64,000 nt of DNA from Cytidiella melzeri (GCA_022592445.1 JABYQR010000073.1:84870-148869); one strand, 5' to 3'; counted from the stretch's first letter, positions 30,865 to 42,838 are shown. Made by a program: numbers and translations. The notes: generated by a model from the letters alone, not told the origin.

Positions 30865-32268
30865 CCCGTAATTTGCGCTCTAGATGGTCCCAGACATTCT
30901 TCAGAATATTCATATTTGGTGAATTTGGAGGCCAGGGCAATACAGTGATCTTGTTCTCCTTGAACCAAGCTGTAGCAAGCTTTGACATGTGCTTTGGATC
31001 ATTGTCCTGTTGGAAGATGATCTGCCGGCAGGTCAAATCTTGGTCTGCCAATGTGCCCAGAAAAGACTCTGATAGGATGGAGCAGTAAAGCTTTGCATCC
31101 ATCTTCCCATCAATGTGGTGTAGCCTTCCTTTTCCCTTCAAAGTGATGCATCCCCACACCATGATACTCCCACCCCCGTGCTTCACTGTCTTCTGCACAT
31201 TCCAGTCCAAAAACTCCTCGCCCTGTCGTCTTCGGCAGTATTTCCTCCCATCTGAACCAAATAAATTAAATTTGGACTCATCTGAGAACACCATTACCCC
31301 CCACTCTTTCTGCCCCCATCTGGTCGCATGTCCAGCCCACCACTTGCGCTTCTTCTTATGAGCTACAGACAGAAACAGCTTTTGTCAATGCACATATCCC
31401 TTCAGCCCAATCTTTGCAAGGTTGTGACGCATTGTTCGGGCAGCCACTTGTGGGATTGCCTTGCGCTGCACGTCTGTAGCGTTGCGGGCCTCTTGTCGTG
31501 CCAGGAGTAAAGAGGCGTGACGGAGATCACGGTCTTGTAGAATGCAAGGGCAACCTGTCTTGGGCTTGTTTGCATAGAAATCAGGATTGTGGGATAGGTT
31601 TTCGATGGTGCAATAGATGGTGGACTGGTGGACCGGGACTTTCTTGTAAATGTCAGCCACACTGACACCTTCATTATGCAGAGTCCAAATTCGAGCTTTT
31701 TTAGTAGGGGTACACTGCACCATATGTGTGGTCTAGAGTTGGAAGAGTGGGTGGTATGGATGTTGTTATTTTAGGTTTGCCACCTCAAATCTGTTTGTAT
31801 CCGTTTGTTCCCGCTGCCCGCCTTCCATCATTCCACGCGGATTACTTGCTTTGACATTCCATTTTTGCCTTATCCGTTTTTCCAAAAATAATATAAAACC
31901 CTTGTATTTGCGTAGCTACTGAATAACATTGTGTTCCTTATTTCAAGCCCCCCTCCCGTGCGCGCATCAAAACCCTGCAATTACAACAATTGAAAAAAGC
32001 ACGAGAGTGGTGAAGTGGAAAGATCAAAAAACAAAAGAAACCCAAATAATGGTCGTGCGCGTGACGGGCGCCTAGCGTCGCAACAGCGCGGATTGTGCAC
32101 AATGTATTATATACGAGAAAGACTCTTTTGATTTCATTGTAGACATATCCTATACATGCAATACTCAATGTGTAAAAAATGATTGAATAAAATAAGCAGT
32201 TTTGAGCTCAAACGGAGAGCAAAGAGTTGTGCACTTGCGGTGTTGCAAGACTTTTTGCCGCTACTGTA

Positions 32269-32672
32269 CGTCGTGACGTTGTGGATTTCATTGATGGGGA
32301 ATGACCTGTGAGCGCCCATCCATTTACGCCAGACGTCTAGGCTTCTTTCCTTGTCTCCTGTCTAGGAAAGTCAGCCTAGACGTCTGGGACTGAGACTACT
32401 ATTGATGACCCAGAAGTGAACTAAACAGATCACTTCTGGTCCCCCCCCATTCCTCTGTGTTCCTTTTCGCTTGGAGTTTTCATAGTGATGTAGTATGGTA
32501 TATTGGCTATAGGTAGTCCATTTCTGCAAATATTTGGAGAGGGATAAAGATGCTAGAAAAGGTCCGCACGAAGGTAACTTTTCACCCGCCAAAATCTGAG
32601 AACTGTCACGGAAAGTCACGCACAAGCGCTCACATTTGTTCAAACTCAGCACATACCGAGCGACATTGTCTA
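32269..32672. other. Intergenic, partly duplicated sequence
   Basis: No gene recognised. It contains ACGTCTGGGACTGAGACTA (about 32379) and GATGACCCAGAAGTGAAC (about 32403), which recur in diverged or inverted form near 33630-33770 on the other side of the MITE. Confidence 0.4.
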
Positions 32673-33242
32673 CAGTCGAACCCCTCTTAACCCATACCCC
32701 TCGGGATACGCAGAAAGGTATGGGTTATCAGAGGTTATGGGAAATGAGAGGTGGCGCTTAATTGAGCGCCCAGGGCTTTGTCGAATATAACTGTGGAATT
32801 GTGTCATAGACTACCAAATTCACAATTTGTTGATACCATAAACAGATTGTTATGGGTAGTGCTCTACTATAGTAAAGTTGAGCACACAGGAGTTGGGCTA
32901 TGCCTCAGTCATGTCGAGGTTATTCAATGGGCACCCTCGCAACACAAGTATTATTGACAATAACACCACATTATGAGCTGATTTTGTTCCCAACAGCACT
33001 TAAAATCACTTATCATGTCTTATTTAGGAGGAAACCTTTCATATCTGGGATATTCAGCTAAAAATTGTGCCATAAAAGTATAGGTTTTTGCTTTCAAAAA
33101 GGTATGGATTATGGGAGTATGAGGGGTTTATGGGTTTTTAGCTCGATTTCTCCGCAAACCAAGTTGGTCGAGCTTACAATGTATGGGTTTTGAGGGGTTA
33201 TGGGGTTTGAGGGGTAAGTATGGGTTAAGAGGGGTTCGACTG
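32673..33242. mobile_element. Pogo-like non-autonomous DNA transposon (MITE)
   Basis: Perfect 25 bp terminal inverted repeats (CAGTCGAACCCCTCTTAACC at the left, its complement at the right) between TA dinucleotides (32671-32672 and 33243-33244). The element is 570 bp without a transposase frame. A TA target and a CAGTCGAAC start resemble the pogo/Tigger branch. The right subterminal region repeats TATGGGTT/GAGGGGT blocks. Confidence 0.8.
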
Positions 33243-33244
33243 TA

Positions 33245-33981
33245 GTTACCAGCGCTTGTCGGAGTTCTAACCCACGAGAAGGCATTGTCACGCTCGCCTC
33301 CACTGTCGAGAGTATACCTTCTACTATTCTTGCCACATCGCTCAGAAATACAATTTGGTATTTTTCCGTGATAGTATATACCCATGACAATGTACTCTGT
33401 GATTTTTGGGCCAAAATATACACTGGTGCTGCCTCAGTAAGCGCATCAATCACAGTTCACTCATGAACTGCATGCAAAAATTGAGGTATTCAATTTTTCT
33501 ATCCTCGCAGAGCTGCTCTTTCTATACCAAACGTTGTACACAATGTCTAGTAGCATAAATACATATGCATGTTTTGTTTGGAGGCAGTTGAGTGAGGGGA
33601 AGTACCTTCCCGAGCAAATAGTTCACTTCCTGTCCCCAGTTCACTTCTGGGTCATCGATAGTACCCACTAGCGGGGAATTTTCACGATCAGAGTTTCCTT
33701 TCCTGGCAATCGCGCACAAACCCAGGTTTGGGCTGCCTGCCTCACGTCTGGGACCGAGACTAGTATATCGCTCATAATCAGCTCTAGCCTCTGAGCTCAA
33801 TCGAAACCTCGAATTCCGTCATTGTCATATGTTACATGAAAGTTCTTGGCTCTGAACGCAAGGAACAGTCAGCCGAAATAACGCTCACGCCTAACATACT
33901 AGAACCTCGACTCGCCGAATACACAACACGAGTGGATAGACATTTGATGTGCTGCAGCACAATAGCCAACACCACCAGCGC
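33245..33981. other. Intergenic stretch, nothing coding recognised
   Basis: Short chance frames only. Diverged counterparts of sequences at 32340-32600 lie at about 33630-33770. Confidence 0.4.
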
Positions 33982-36685
33982 TCAAGCCACCATATCCAGC
34001 TCTACGAGATGAACGGCGCCGAGCCAAGCCATGATGATCTCCACACGAGGGCCATGTAACGGAATATTGATGCTCACTGGCTTCTTCTTGCCGTTCCTAC
34101 CCGCAGCCTTTTCTGCGATCTTCTCTGCGGCGGCCTTCTCAGCCTTCTCTCTCTGCCGAGCAGCTACCGGAACAAGCAGCATACGCGCGTAATCGAGAGA
34201 ATCGACAAGGTCGATGCGGTTAGATGATGGCTGAGGGGAAACGCGACCAGAGGGTGGATTAGAAGGATGAATAGCAGAACTCGAGCTCGAGCCATTTACC
34301 CCTATACTCGGTGTCAAGAGTGAATTGGAAGTAGAGATAGCCATAGGTTCAGGTGGTAGGATGGACAGAACTCTTGGACGCTCTACTTCCTTGGCCTTCT
34401 GCGAGCGAGAGCTGAGCTCCATGGCAAGACAGGTGGATCTCATCAGGGAATGGGGCTGGATTCCAGTACGCCAGCCACCTGCAAGGCGTTCGAGGATCTC
34501 GACGAACTCTGCCTGTGCCATCGAGCGCGGAGGCAGGAACACTGGGTAACCCTCTAGTCCTTCGACCAGAAGCGCAGTCCTGTAGAACGCAGGTAACAGG
34601 GTAGGGAAATCGCCAAGCAGAACGTGGCAGAGGAGGATGCTGAAATGAGATTCGACAAGAAGAGGGTGATAGGTAGTGAATGTGGCAGGCATGTCATAGT
34701 GTAGAGGCTCGGGCGGGGGATTATGGCTACCCGGCCTGAAGCTTTGAGACAACAAGAACGCGTGTTCGGCTTTCCGTGAGGGGTCCACATCATCAACAGG
34801 ATCAATCGGCGGGCCCTCCAACACGTCGAAGTGCGACAAAAACCTCTCATGGTCTCGCAAACTCTTCTTCACCAGGCTGAAAATCTGTTCTTTGAATTCC
34901 TCGTTGCCAAGAGCCTGCTGGTAAGCGTTGAGCTTTTCACCTTGTTTGCTGCCAAGGGGGCCTTCAGGATTCCCGATTTCCACGCCTCCATATCTCCCGT
35001 TTTCGATATAGCATAAACGGAGCTCTGCGCCATCGAGTGTCGAGTCCTTTCGAATTCCTTCAAGCTTGAGGATAGTTTGCTCAATAAGATAGACGGCGTG
35101 CTGAAGATACGCTGCTCCACGAAGAAACAGGCATTGCGGCTCAATAGGATCTGGGGCATCTGGAAGAACGGATGGGTGGAGCAATAGAGGTTCACCATCC
35201 GGCCCATCAATCGTCGATCCGTCTACATTAGGGGGCGAGCTTGTGCCATCCGCAGGTGCTTGTCCGAACGTCTTGGTTCCTCCTGGCTTGCCTTTCCTCT
35301 TCTTCCCCTTCGTTCTCTGTTCGCTCGGCATCCCGCTTGTCAGATGCGCCATTTTCGTTTTACGCTGGGCCCGAGATTCCTTGAGTACATAGGTAAAATC
35401 CTTCACGGCCATTGCGAACTCGTCCCGGAAGCAGTGTACTATGCCACGAGTGCGGAAGAATTCCAATCGGTGAGGCTGAGCAGCTATTAAACTGTCCAGC
35501 AGGGATGTAGACGTCGATTCGGCCAGCTGCCTTATGACTAGCGTCAGCCATATTGAACCCCAAAATTATATGGAATACCACTGACCTGGAAGGTATTTTT
35601 TCATGGAAGAAATGTACGTAACGCGCGTCGAGGTCATTGGGGTCTGTTCATTATGAGCAGCATGAAAAGATGCGCAAAGGCGCTGGAGACGTACCAACTT
35701 TCAGAACCCTCTCTGCAATGTCATCAAACACACTACCGCCCTGCATGACCATCACGCTTGACGCAATCTCATCTGCCTTATAGGCTGCCGCCAGCTTCTG
35801 CACCGCGAGGACCCTCAGCCGATGCACGCGCATAGCGGACATAGCTACGTTTCTTCCGTTGCTGCTTTCTCCGTAGCCCCCTAATCCCAAGGAATGCGCT
35901 AAAGCCCAAGGGTTTTGGCTGTAACCAGTCCCTCCTCGCATGGATCCTAATGCTGCAGCCGACAGGCCAGAAGAAGCTCTCACAGACAACTCCGATGCTT
36001 CATCAATGAGCCTTCGTATGTGTGTGACAGAGCGGAATACACCAGGGTCGATGGGTGGAGGAGTAGCTTTCCCTGGCTTCGGCGTAGGTAAGGGAGGAGG
36101 AGAAGGTAGGTTCGCGAACGCGCCATGCGGAGAGTCAGGAGGAGAGTGGTCTGCAAGACCTGCAAACCCGCGTGCACGCTGCATGACTCCGTTACTGCCG
36201 TTACCTGGAGAAGGGGGAGGAAGGGCAGGGAGTCGCGGTTCGGAAGAGGAGAGTGTCGCTGGGTCGAGATTAATGACGAGAAGGGACTCAAGTAGTTCCA
36301 CTGGCAGTTGCAGCCATGGTCCCTAGAAAGTCTCTCAGACCACAAACGGTGTGGTAGGCGTATCACGTACGTGGTAAGAACTGATGTAACGCCAGTGTTT
36401 ATTGCGACTGATACAGAGCACCGAGGGGCGATCCTCCTCCCCAGCGGATGGCTGCTTGGTTCCACCGGATGGCGCCTTCGACTTGACGGGCTTTTTAGTC
36501 TTTTTCTTTTTCTTCTTCTTGGACGCGGTTGTCTGCTGGTCTGCAGCCGGTGCTTCCGTAGAGAGTAAGGGGGATGCAGAGCGCGAAGAGGGTGACGAGG
36601 GCGGTGTAGGAGGAAGCTTCACGTCTTTGTCCGTTTCGCAGATGATTATGGTGCCGTCTGACAACGTTGTCGTCGAGACAGGCAT
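33982..36685 (-). CDS. Conserved fungal protein with TPR-like helices
   Basis: A four-exon model that keeps phase throughout (849 residues): 36685-36371, 36322-35695, 35643-35586 and 35530-33982. Introns are 48-55 bp, and donors are GTACGT, GTACGT and GTCAGT. I start at the ATG at 36685. The N-terminus has Ser/Pro and a poly-Lys stretch, then HWRYISSYH|GPWLQLPVELLESLL across intron 1. The middle contains DPNDLDARYVHFFHEKIPS. The region after exon 3 has TPR-like helices (RTRGIVHCFRDEFAMAVKDF; LFLRGAAYLQHAVYLIEQ). The C-terminus is Lys/Ala-rich and ends in EIIMAWLGAVHLVELDMVA. I do not recognise a named family. It is transcribed divergently from the next gene across only about 120 bp, so they share a promoter region. 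Confidence 0.75.
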
Positions 36686-36805
36686 CGTCTCTGAGGCTCT
36701 GCTGAAGGTCGAGTAGAGAGTGCTATAGGCTGCTAAGCGCCAAGGCGAACCCACAGCATTTCTCGGTAAATTATCCGAAGTTAAAAAAAGGTGGGAAAAA
36801 TCGTT

Positions 36806-37674
36806 ATGTCTGCTAAGAGTGGGTTGGAGGCTGCGCCATTTGGGATGCGACTCCCTACCGACGATGCATGTGCAGTGCTCATTTGGCTCTTGTTCGTCGC
36901 CATTTCCAACCGCACTGTCCTCGCTAACACAGAGATTGTAAATATCGTTGCGACGCAGGCCGATGGCGCGAGTTTTCCACAGGCTTTGGGCTGGTACGTG
37001 CTTTGAGTTCGGTTTACCTCCTGATGGATACGACTTGATGCATCATCCAGGCTTGTTCTCTCCTCGAGCTCGGCTGAGCACATGTTGAGAGCGCAACCGG
37101 CTCCTCTGAACACCCCTTCAGAATCGATCTGTATTTCGCGAGGTGATTCGGCCTGCAGACACGAAATGTGGGCTGTGTTGGAGTTGGATAGCCATGGTTG
37201 GACAACCTTCGGCAAATTCACCTTGAGAGTCTCCTGGCCTGCTTTTGTGAGTTGACGAGCGAGTGCTCAGAATGCAGCTCACAGCCGTGGCAGCATCCTA
37301 CGGATTTCTTCATCCAGACATATTCCCCACAAGAAGCCGCAGTCATCTTTGGAGGGTCTGAGCTTCCGCAGCCAACCTACACAGCTGTGCATAAAACCCG
37401 ACGCCAGTATGCTCGCATACTCCTAGTTGACACAGGCACTCGAGTGCTGTCCAAGGCAAACACGACGGCTGAAGCCACTCCGTTCATGATCATTCTGGAG
37501 CCGCTATACCTCACCGTTTTACCTGCTTCGGTTGTTCCAACTCTACTCTTCTTGATGCCGCTGGTATTAGTGGCATCGCTGTTCGTCGTACCTAGGGTCC
37601 ACCGCTATCTTTACGACATCGCTAAAGAGGTGCGTTCGGAAGGTATGTTGCGGGAGTCGCGAAAGCACGACTAG
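36806..37674 (+). CDS. Secretory-pathway membrane protein, PIG-X-like
   Basis: Three exons (36806-36993, 37051-37246, 37285-37674) give 257 residues in phase, with GTACGT and GTGAGT donors. An N-terminal hydrophobic segment (AVLIWLLFVAISNRTVLA) acts as signal peptide or anchor. A lumenal beta-rich domain follows (WAVLELDSHGWTTFGKFTLR), and a C-terminal transmembrane helix (SVVPTLLFLMPLVLVASLFV) precedes a basic tail. A lumenal domain with SWPA followed by one C-terminal helix recalls PIG-X-type ER subunits of GPI-mannosyltransferase I, but this is a resemblance in layout and a weak motif only. It shares a divergent promoter with the TPR-like gene. Confidence 0.6.
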
Positions 37675-37924
37675 GCCAATCGTTATTTGTAGAATCTACG
37701 ATGTATTGGGTCCTCCTGTACGTTTAAACTCTCCTTGGCGGGCCACGCACGAACCTGACCTCAACATGAATGCCATACAAGGGCTTGATGTGACTTAGCC
37801 CGGCTGCAGCTCCAGGCTGATTTAAATGGGCGGAGAGACCTCATGACCTCGGGTTGCACAATGCATTGACATATAAAACCCACATTGTAAGTTAGCCCCG
37901 CTTACTTCAATCCCTGCCGTCACC

Positions 37925-38454
37925 ATGGTCGACCCCGTTGCCCACCTCCCACATTTCACCATGGCCACGCATCCTCCAGCTCGTGAGTTATCCTTCCTGC
38001 GGGATAAAGCAGAACGTTACGCGTATTCACACGGAACAATACAGAAAAGGTAGCTGGACGTCGTCTGTCTATGACATCCAGACCGAAGCCGCATATCCAC
38101 TCGATGTAGGTGGCTAGTTTGCGAAGCGTATGCTGGCAGGATGTGGTGACCAATATACCCGTCAGAGGGCAGAAATTCAAACCGGTCAACGATGCCGACG
38201 ACGTCGACCACAATGACACCCCTGTTGACTACCCTCGCCCTGCTCCTCCCGCTGAGCTAGCTCCGGACGAGGGGCATCACCGCTACCAAGACGATCAGCC
38301 AAAGCACGACAACAAACACGACGCTGGTTACGTGCGGAAAGCTCAACAGACCCTGCATAACAAGGCAGAACAGAACAGGCCGTCGAAGGAATCCTCCGGT
38401 TCCAAGGTCCCCGTTAGCAGGGTAAACCAACCCAACAGGAGGCTGAGCATGTAA
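37925..38454 (+). CDS. Small hypothetical gene, splicing uncertain
   Basis: An ATG at 37925 (MVDPVAHLPHFTMATHPPA) is followed by a GTGAGT donor, and a hydrophilic Asp/His/Lys/Pro-rich frame runs from about 38136 to the TAA after RRLSM at 38454. The best acceptor (CTGGCAG at 38136) does not restore the phase of the first exon, so the model is unresolved. No family is recognised. Confidence 0.3.
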
Positions 38455-38742
38455 ATGGCGTGTCTTCAGGGCCCTGTGAATATCCTAATCACCAGCAATT
38501 TTCTTGTAAACTGTACAACACGAAGAAAGTTCAATCTGTACAATAGCACGGTGGGCGACATACTAAAGCAATAGCACTCACCTCCTGTAAGAATACCAAT
38601 TCATCGTCGCAGCTTGTTCAACGAGGGGAAATTATGCGAACCACAATCTGGTAAATGGCATTGTGGTAGAAGGCATGAAAACATGTGCGTGATACAGCGT
38701 GCGGGAACAAGAATATAGAATAGACGATCACCAACAGCTCAA

Positions 38743-39716
38743 CTATGCCTCTACCTTTGCTGCTTTCTTTCCGCGAGTCTTTTTCGGTGGTGCAGGCTTC
38801 TTCGTCTGCTGGGCGAGCAGAAGAGCGCTGGTGCGAGCAAGAGCAGCCTGCAAAGCAAACAAGTCACAGTGTCAGCGACGTGTTCTTCTCTCCTCATTCA
38901 AATCAAAAGACGAAATGAAGAAATGTGAGTCCCAAAGAGTCGGGCGAGCGCGTCGAGCGACGGACGTTACCCGATAGCGACATGGGACGTATCCAGCCGA
39001 GTTTTTGATCGGTCCCGCACTGAACCATGTAATCTTGCACATCATGTCCACACCACACTTTCGTATTGCCATGACGGCGCTCCAGCGGGCTCTAGGTGGT
39101 GCGATTGGGTCTTCTTGCACGATCCATATTGTGGTCATCTGGCGCTCTGCCATGCCATCGGGGCGGGCGAAGTAGCAAAAACAGAGGCATAGATATGACA
39201 CCCACCTTTCTCAAATCAGGGCGGTACTCGCGCTTGGCCAGGGAGGCAGTGACTCCCGCAGCGCGGCGGGGTCCTGACCGGTTTCGGATGGAGGAGCTCA
39301 CAGAGGATTTGCGGACGGCGTGGGGCGATGCATCTTTCTTGCGGGTGACTATTTGAACGCCAGAAGGACTTTGGGAAATGTGGATGGTCTGTATGTACGG
39401 ACGTCAGTTGAGTAGTGAACTGTCCACTAGTGGTATAGTATAAGACGCACCTTCTTGTTGGCGATTCCGGAGTACTTGTGCGAGTGGAGGTTTAACAAGT
39501 TGCCCTATTTCAATCATGCCAGGTTAGATTTCCAGCTTAGATTCATCCGCTAGGACACGTACAGGCTCCTTGGAGAAGATTGGTCCCTCAGGGACTCGCT
39601 TCACGATGTGTGAATTGTTTTTCTAGTACATGACGGGAGGATGTGAGGTGTATAACTTTGAATGGCATCCAAGGCATTCTTACGCGGATCAGGAGCCATT
39701 CGAGGTCGGAAGACAT
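38743..39716 (-). CDS. rpl28: 60S ribosomal protein eL28
   Basis: Five exons in phase give 144 residues: 39716-39684, 39622-39563, 39504-39451, 39388-39206 and 38847-38743. The protein begins MSSDLEWLLIRKNNSHIVKR and contains EPGNLLNLHSHKYSGIANKK. The C-terminal part is basic (VTRKKDASPHAVRKSS, REYRPDLRKAALARTSALLL) and ends in a Lys/Ala tail. Length and order of motifs match the eukaryote-specific L28e family of the large ribosomal subunit. Many short introns close to the start are typical for ribosomal genes in basidiomycetes. Confidence 0.9.
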
Positions 39717-40119
39717 CTTGAGAAACTTGCAGTACTTGCGCTTTGTGGTCGACGACGACAAGCACAAGCTGTGGCTGAAGGCAACTGTACAGTGACAAAC
39801 ATGCGCAAGCAACGCATCCCAAGTTCGGATCGGGCCGCTGAACTCAGGATCTCAAGTTGTGATCTGCCGGCGTTTACAGACAACGTTGTTCCTGCTAAGT
39901 TATAAGTGAATACAGTAAGGTAAGGCAGTTTCGTAGTTTCCGCCTATATTTCTAAGCGGCGTTACGACAGGATCCCAGAAAGATTCCAATAATATGCAAA
40001 TCAACCTAGAGGCCGGACCCGGACGTGTACGTCTCATTCAGGCCGCTAAATACAAGCGTTTTCAAGCAAAAAACAAGATGAGCTGGTGCGACGCTCAACG
40101 ACCTCTTTGGACACCTTAC

Positions 40120-41454
40120 CTATGCGGCTACTTCTGTGCCACTGAGGGCTTGAAGTTCGATCTTCTCTGAATGCTCCAAAGGCAGCTCATTACCAGCCGG
40201 AGACGACTTCTCCAAGGCGCCGCCCCGTGTCCCATCCGGAGCAATATTGCACGCTCTATGCGATCGTGGCCTCAGCACTTCGAAGCAGGCAGATGCCAGC
40301 TGAGTGGGGCATGTACGTACTTGACTATCTGCTCCCAGTAGCTAGTCTTCTCGAATTCGTACTCAAAGTCGCCGCCAAAATCAGCATCGAGCTGTTCCAG
40401 GGGGATCAGCTCTTTCAAATCCGGGTTAAAGCGCATCTATCAAGATGTGGTAATGTTATGAATCCAAGAATGCAGATGGTCCTAAGCTGACCTTATCGCG
40501 CGTGACAGGGTCCAGAAAAGGTGAGATACCTTTGTAGAAGAAGTTCAGTAGCATGGGAAGGTTGACCACTAAAGCGCGTCCCAGGGTCTCAACATAGTGA
40601 TTTTGCAGGATGTGAAGAGTCTGGAGGTTGTAAGCGTGAGCAAAGCACCTTGCTCGATTAGAACACAACGCACCTGCCTAGCTACGGAGATTGACGGGTT
40701 GGTGCGAAGTGAAGTGCTCTTGTAATCCACAAGGATCATGAGCGACTCTTGCCCCGGAGGCATAAGGTCCTTCGCTCGTTCTCTAGCACAAGTATTAGAA
40801 CGTTGCTCAAACTTCAAAGTCATCAGAGCACCAAAGACACGCACAGGCACCAGACCAGATGCCTCATCTGACGGGGGCTTCGCTCAGTATTTTCCAGGCC
40901 GGGCCGAACGTATATGATGGGTCTACCGTCTTTGTCAAAGCCATTGATAACACTATACACGTATTTAGCTCTCGTAAAACACGGTAGCAGCAAATAGTCC
41001 TTACATCTTTCCCGTCTCACTCTCAACACGAACCTAATTATCGAAGCTTGGAATGAGGTATACCAACAGAGCGACAAAACAACGATTCAACGAACCTCGT
41101 CCGGAGGGATCAGGTCGGGCTTGTATTCTCTGCGCCAGTGAATAGTGCTTTCAATGCGCTTCTTCCCATCCTCTAGGTCCCATTTTGCCGCACGCATGTA
41201 CCGCGGTATCGTGTCCGGTCTGTTTATCCATCGTAGCTCCCAGCTGTGATAAGAGTCAGATTCTGGGAGTGCCAGGCTCAGAGCATACTACGGGGAAAGT
41301 CTGACATCAATGGCGCACTATCTTCTGGTTCGGAAATGATCCATACCTCTTTCAAAGCAGACATCTTGGATTGCTGCAGATTGTCATAGGTAAACACTGG
41401 AGCAATCTCCGTCCCGAGGGCAGGCTTAGTGAGTACCTCATGGGTCTTGACCAT
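40120..41454 (-). CDS. Sec14-like CRAL-TRIO lipid-transfer protein
   Basis: An eight-exon model in phase gives 308 residues. Exon 1 is 41454-41347, exon 2 is 41287-41096, and exon 8 ends at the TAG at 40120. The CRAL-TRIO N-terminal helices include DTIPRYMRAAKWDLEDGKKR. The lipid-binding domain follows: VINGFDKDGRPIIYVRPGLE, PPGQESLMILVDYKS, ISVARQTLHILQNHYVETLG, RALVVNLPMLLNFFYKGISP, and the closing LEQLDADFGGDFEYEFE. Such proteins exchange phosphatidylinositol and other lipids at Golgi, plasma membrane or lipid droplets. The phase at the last intron fits only with donor AA|GTACGT and acceptor CATAG. Confidence 0.85.
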
Positions 41455-42838
41455 ACTGGTTAGACGGAGATGGGTACGGTAATTTCTTGGCGACAGAGAG
41501 ATATGGAGTTGACGAAAACGTTGTGGACGCGCTGTACACGCGTGTAGAATGTCGGGCTATGGGTTGCTTACGCCGCATTGGCTGGTGGCGGTCTGCGCGA
41601 ATGAGCCGGCGAAAGAACATAACCATGCATGACAAATCAGAGATTACCTGATCATCAGCGCGTCGGGTCACAGAAATCCAAGTTTCTTTGTCACAGACGT
41701 CACACAAGAATTGTGGCTTTCCGGTCACCCTGTTGCAGTCGCCCACCGTCGTCGTCCTCGCAGCAAGCATTGTCCGTCATGCATCTCATGTACACTTTTG
41801 ACGAGGCTGGTAATAGGGTGTACACCCTCAAAGTACGTATACATGCTTGTGCAAACGGTATTGAGCCCTGATCACAAAACACAGAAAATCACAGACTCTG
41901 GGAAAATTACCAAGTCTGCGCATCCCGGTGTGTAGTCAGTCTGAATATAACGAGACCTACCATCGTTCTGACTTGTTGCTCTCCAATCCGTTAGCACGAT
42001 TCTCTCCTGATGACAAGTTCTCTCGCCACCGAGTGACTGTCAAAAAGCGCTTTGGCATCCTTTTGACTCAACTGCCCGCAAAGCCTATGTAAACGCCATT
42101 TCACGCACAAACGAGAGAATGCAGGCTCCTGTGCTCCTACATTTGCTGATGCACGATTGTATCCTCTGCATGCTTCACGCGGTGATCCCTGACGGAGACA
42201 TGTTTGCGGTCCATATGTGCAGATGCGGTTGGGATGACATAGTTTTCCGACATATCTATATCAGCACTGGTTCTCACTGTATGTATGTGCACTTACGGCT
42301 GTTTGTAAGCATCACCGACCATACTCTCACTCTTTCATTCTGAGGTAGATGTATCAATTGTTGGTGAAAGGCTGCCGACCCTCGTGTTTCTCAATGCTGT
42401 ATATGTTTCCGACTGTTACTGTGCTCGTTGGGCACATCAGCAGCTGTAGCTACGCATGTCCTGCAGTCTGGTGTCAGCGAGATGATGGAGTTGGCCCATG
42501 GTTTCCTGAGGCCCGAACAGTGCAGGACTGACGTCGTCACGTACAATTAGTTTGTGTGATAAGAGTACTTGCCCTTATAGTTAATTACAATAGCTTATGA
42601 AGCTTTGTAGGCTATCTGACAGATTTTCACTTGTATCTGTAAGCTGATGACCATTTATTTTCTCAACTCCAACGCGGCTTTTTGTCCCTTTCGTGGCTTC
42701 ATCGCACACGGTCACTGCGGACAACGCCCTGTCCATACCTTCATTGCTCTCACCAGCCTCCCGCATTACTGTCCTTTCGTACAGCTTGCATGCGTTGAGT
42801 CTCCCTTCACTCCTTCAGTTTGCTCGATCGTCGCCGCT
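41455..42838. other. Divergent intergenic region between Sec14-like and chitin synthase
   Basis: About 1.4 kb with only short chance frames. It contains the promoters of both flanking genes. No clear repeat or RNA gene is seen. Confidence 0.5.

Larger units (their letters stand above)
22170..31723 (-). pseudogene. Tc1/mariner transposase, interrupted and mutated
   Basis: Two pieces flank the gypsy-2 insertion: 31723-30865 and 22332-22170, together about 340 codons. The N-terminal half is a helix-turn-helix DNA-binding region (LHNEGVSVADIYKKVPVHQS). The catalytic domain has VFSDESKFNLF (first Asp) and FQQDNDPKH (second Asp). The third acidic residue is lost: the usual NPIENVW-type motif reads NILKNVW, with Lys in place of Glu. 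A TGA at 31385-31387 interrupts the frame. The last piece ends at a natural TAA (22170-22172). The gene cannot make active transposase. Confidence 0.85.
21895..32266 (-). mobile_element. Tc1/mariner transposon, split by gypsy-2
   Basis: Terminal inverted repeats of about 35 bp with three mismatches (21895-21929 and 32232-32266; CAGTAGC(A/G)GCAAAAAGTCTT) sit between TA dinucleotides (21893-21894 and 32267-32268), the Tc1/mariner target duplication. Removing gypsy-2 and one 5 bp duplication leaves about 1.83 kb, a usual size for the superfamily. The transposase is on the minus strand. Confidence 0.9.

Noticed and set aside
32101..32319. Short ORFs near the right end of the Tc1 element
   Set aside because: They run through the terminal inverted repeat and are non-coding.
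38872..39201. Minus-strand 109-codon frame over the last eL28 intron
   Set aside because: It reads through the intron and out of the eL28 frame. The spliced model explains the region fully.
41438..41770. Minus-strand 110-codon frame upstream of the Sec14-like gene
   Set aside because: It is out of frame with the Sec14 start and has no recognisable motif. Likely leader or intergenic.
42647..42838. Upstream in-frame extension of the chitin synthase
   Set aside because: The extra 64 residues look like translated leader, whereas the ATG at 42839 opens the disordered N-terminus usual for this class.
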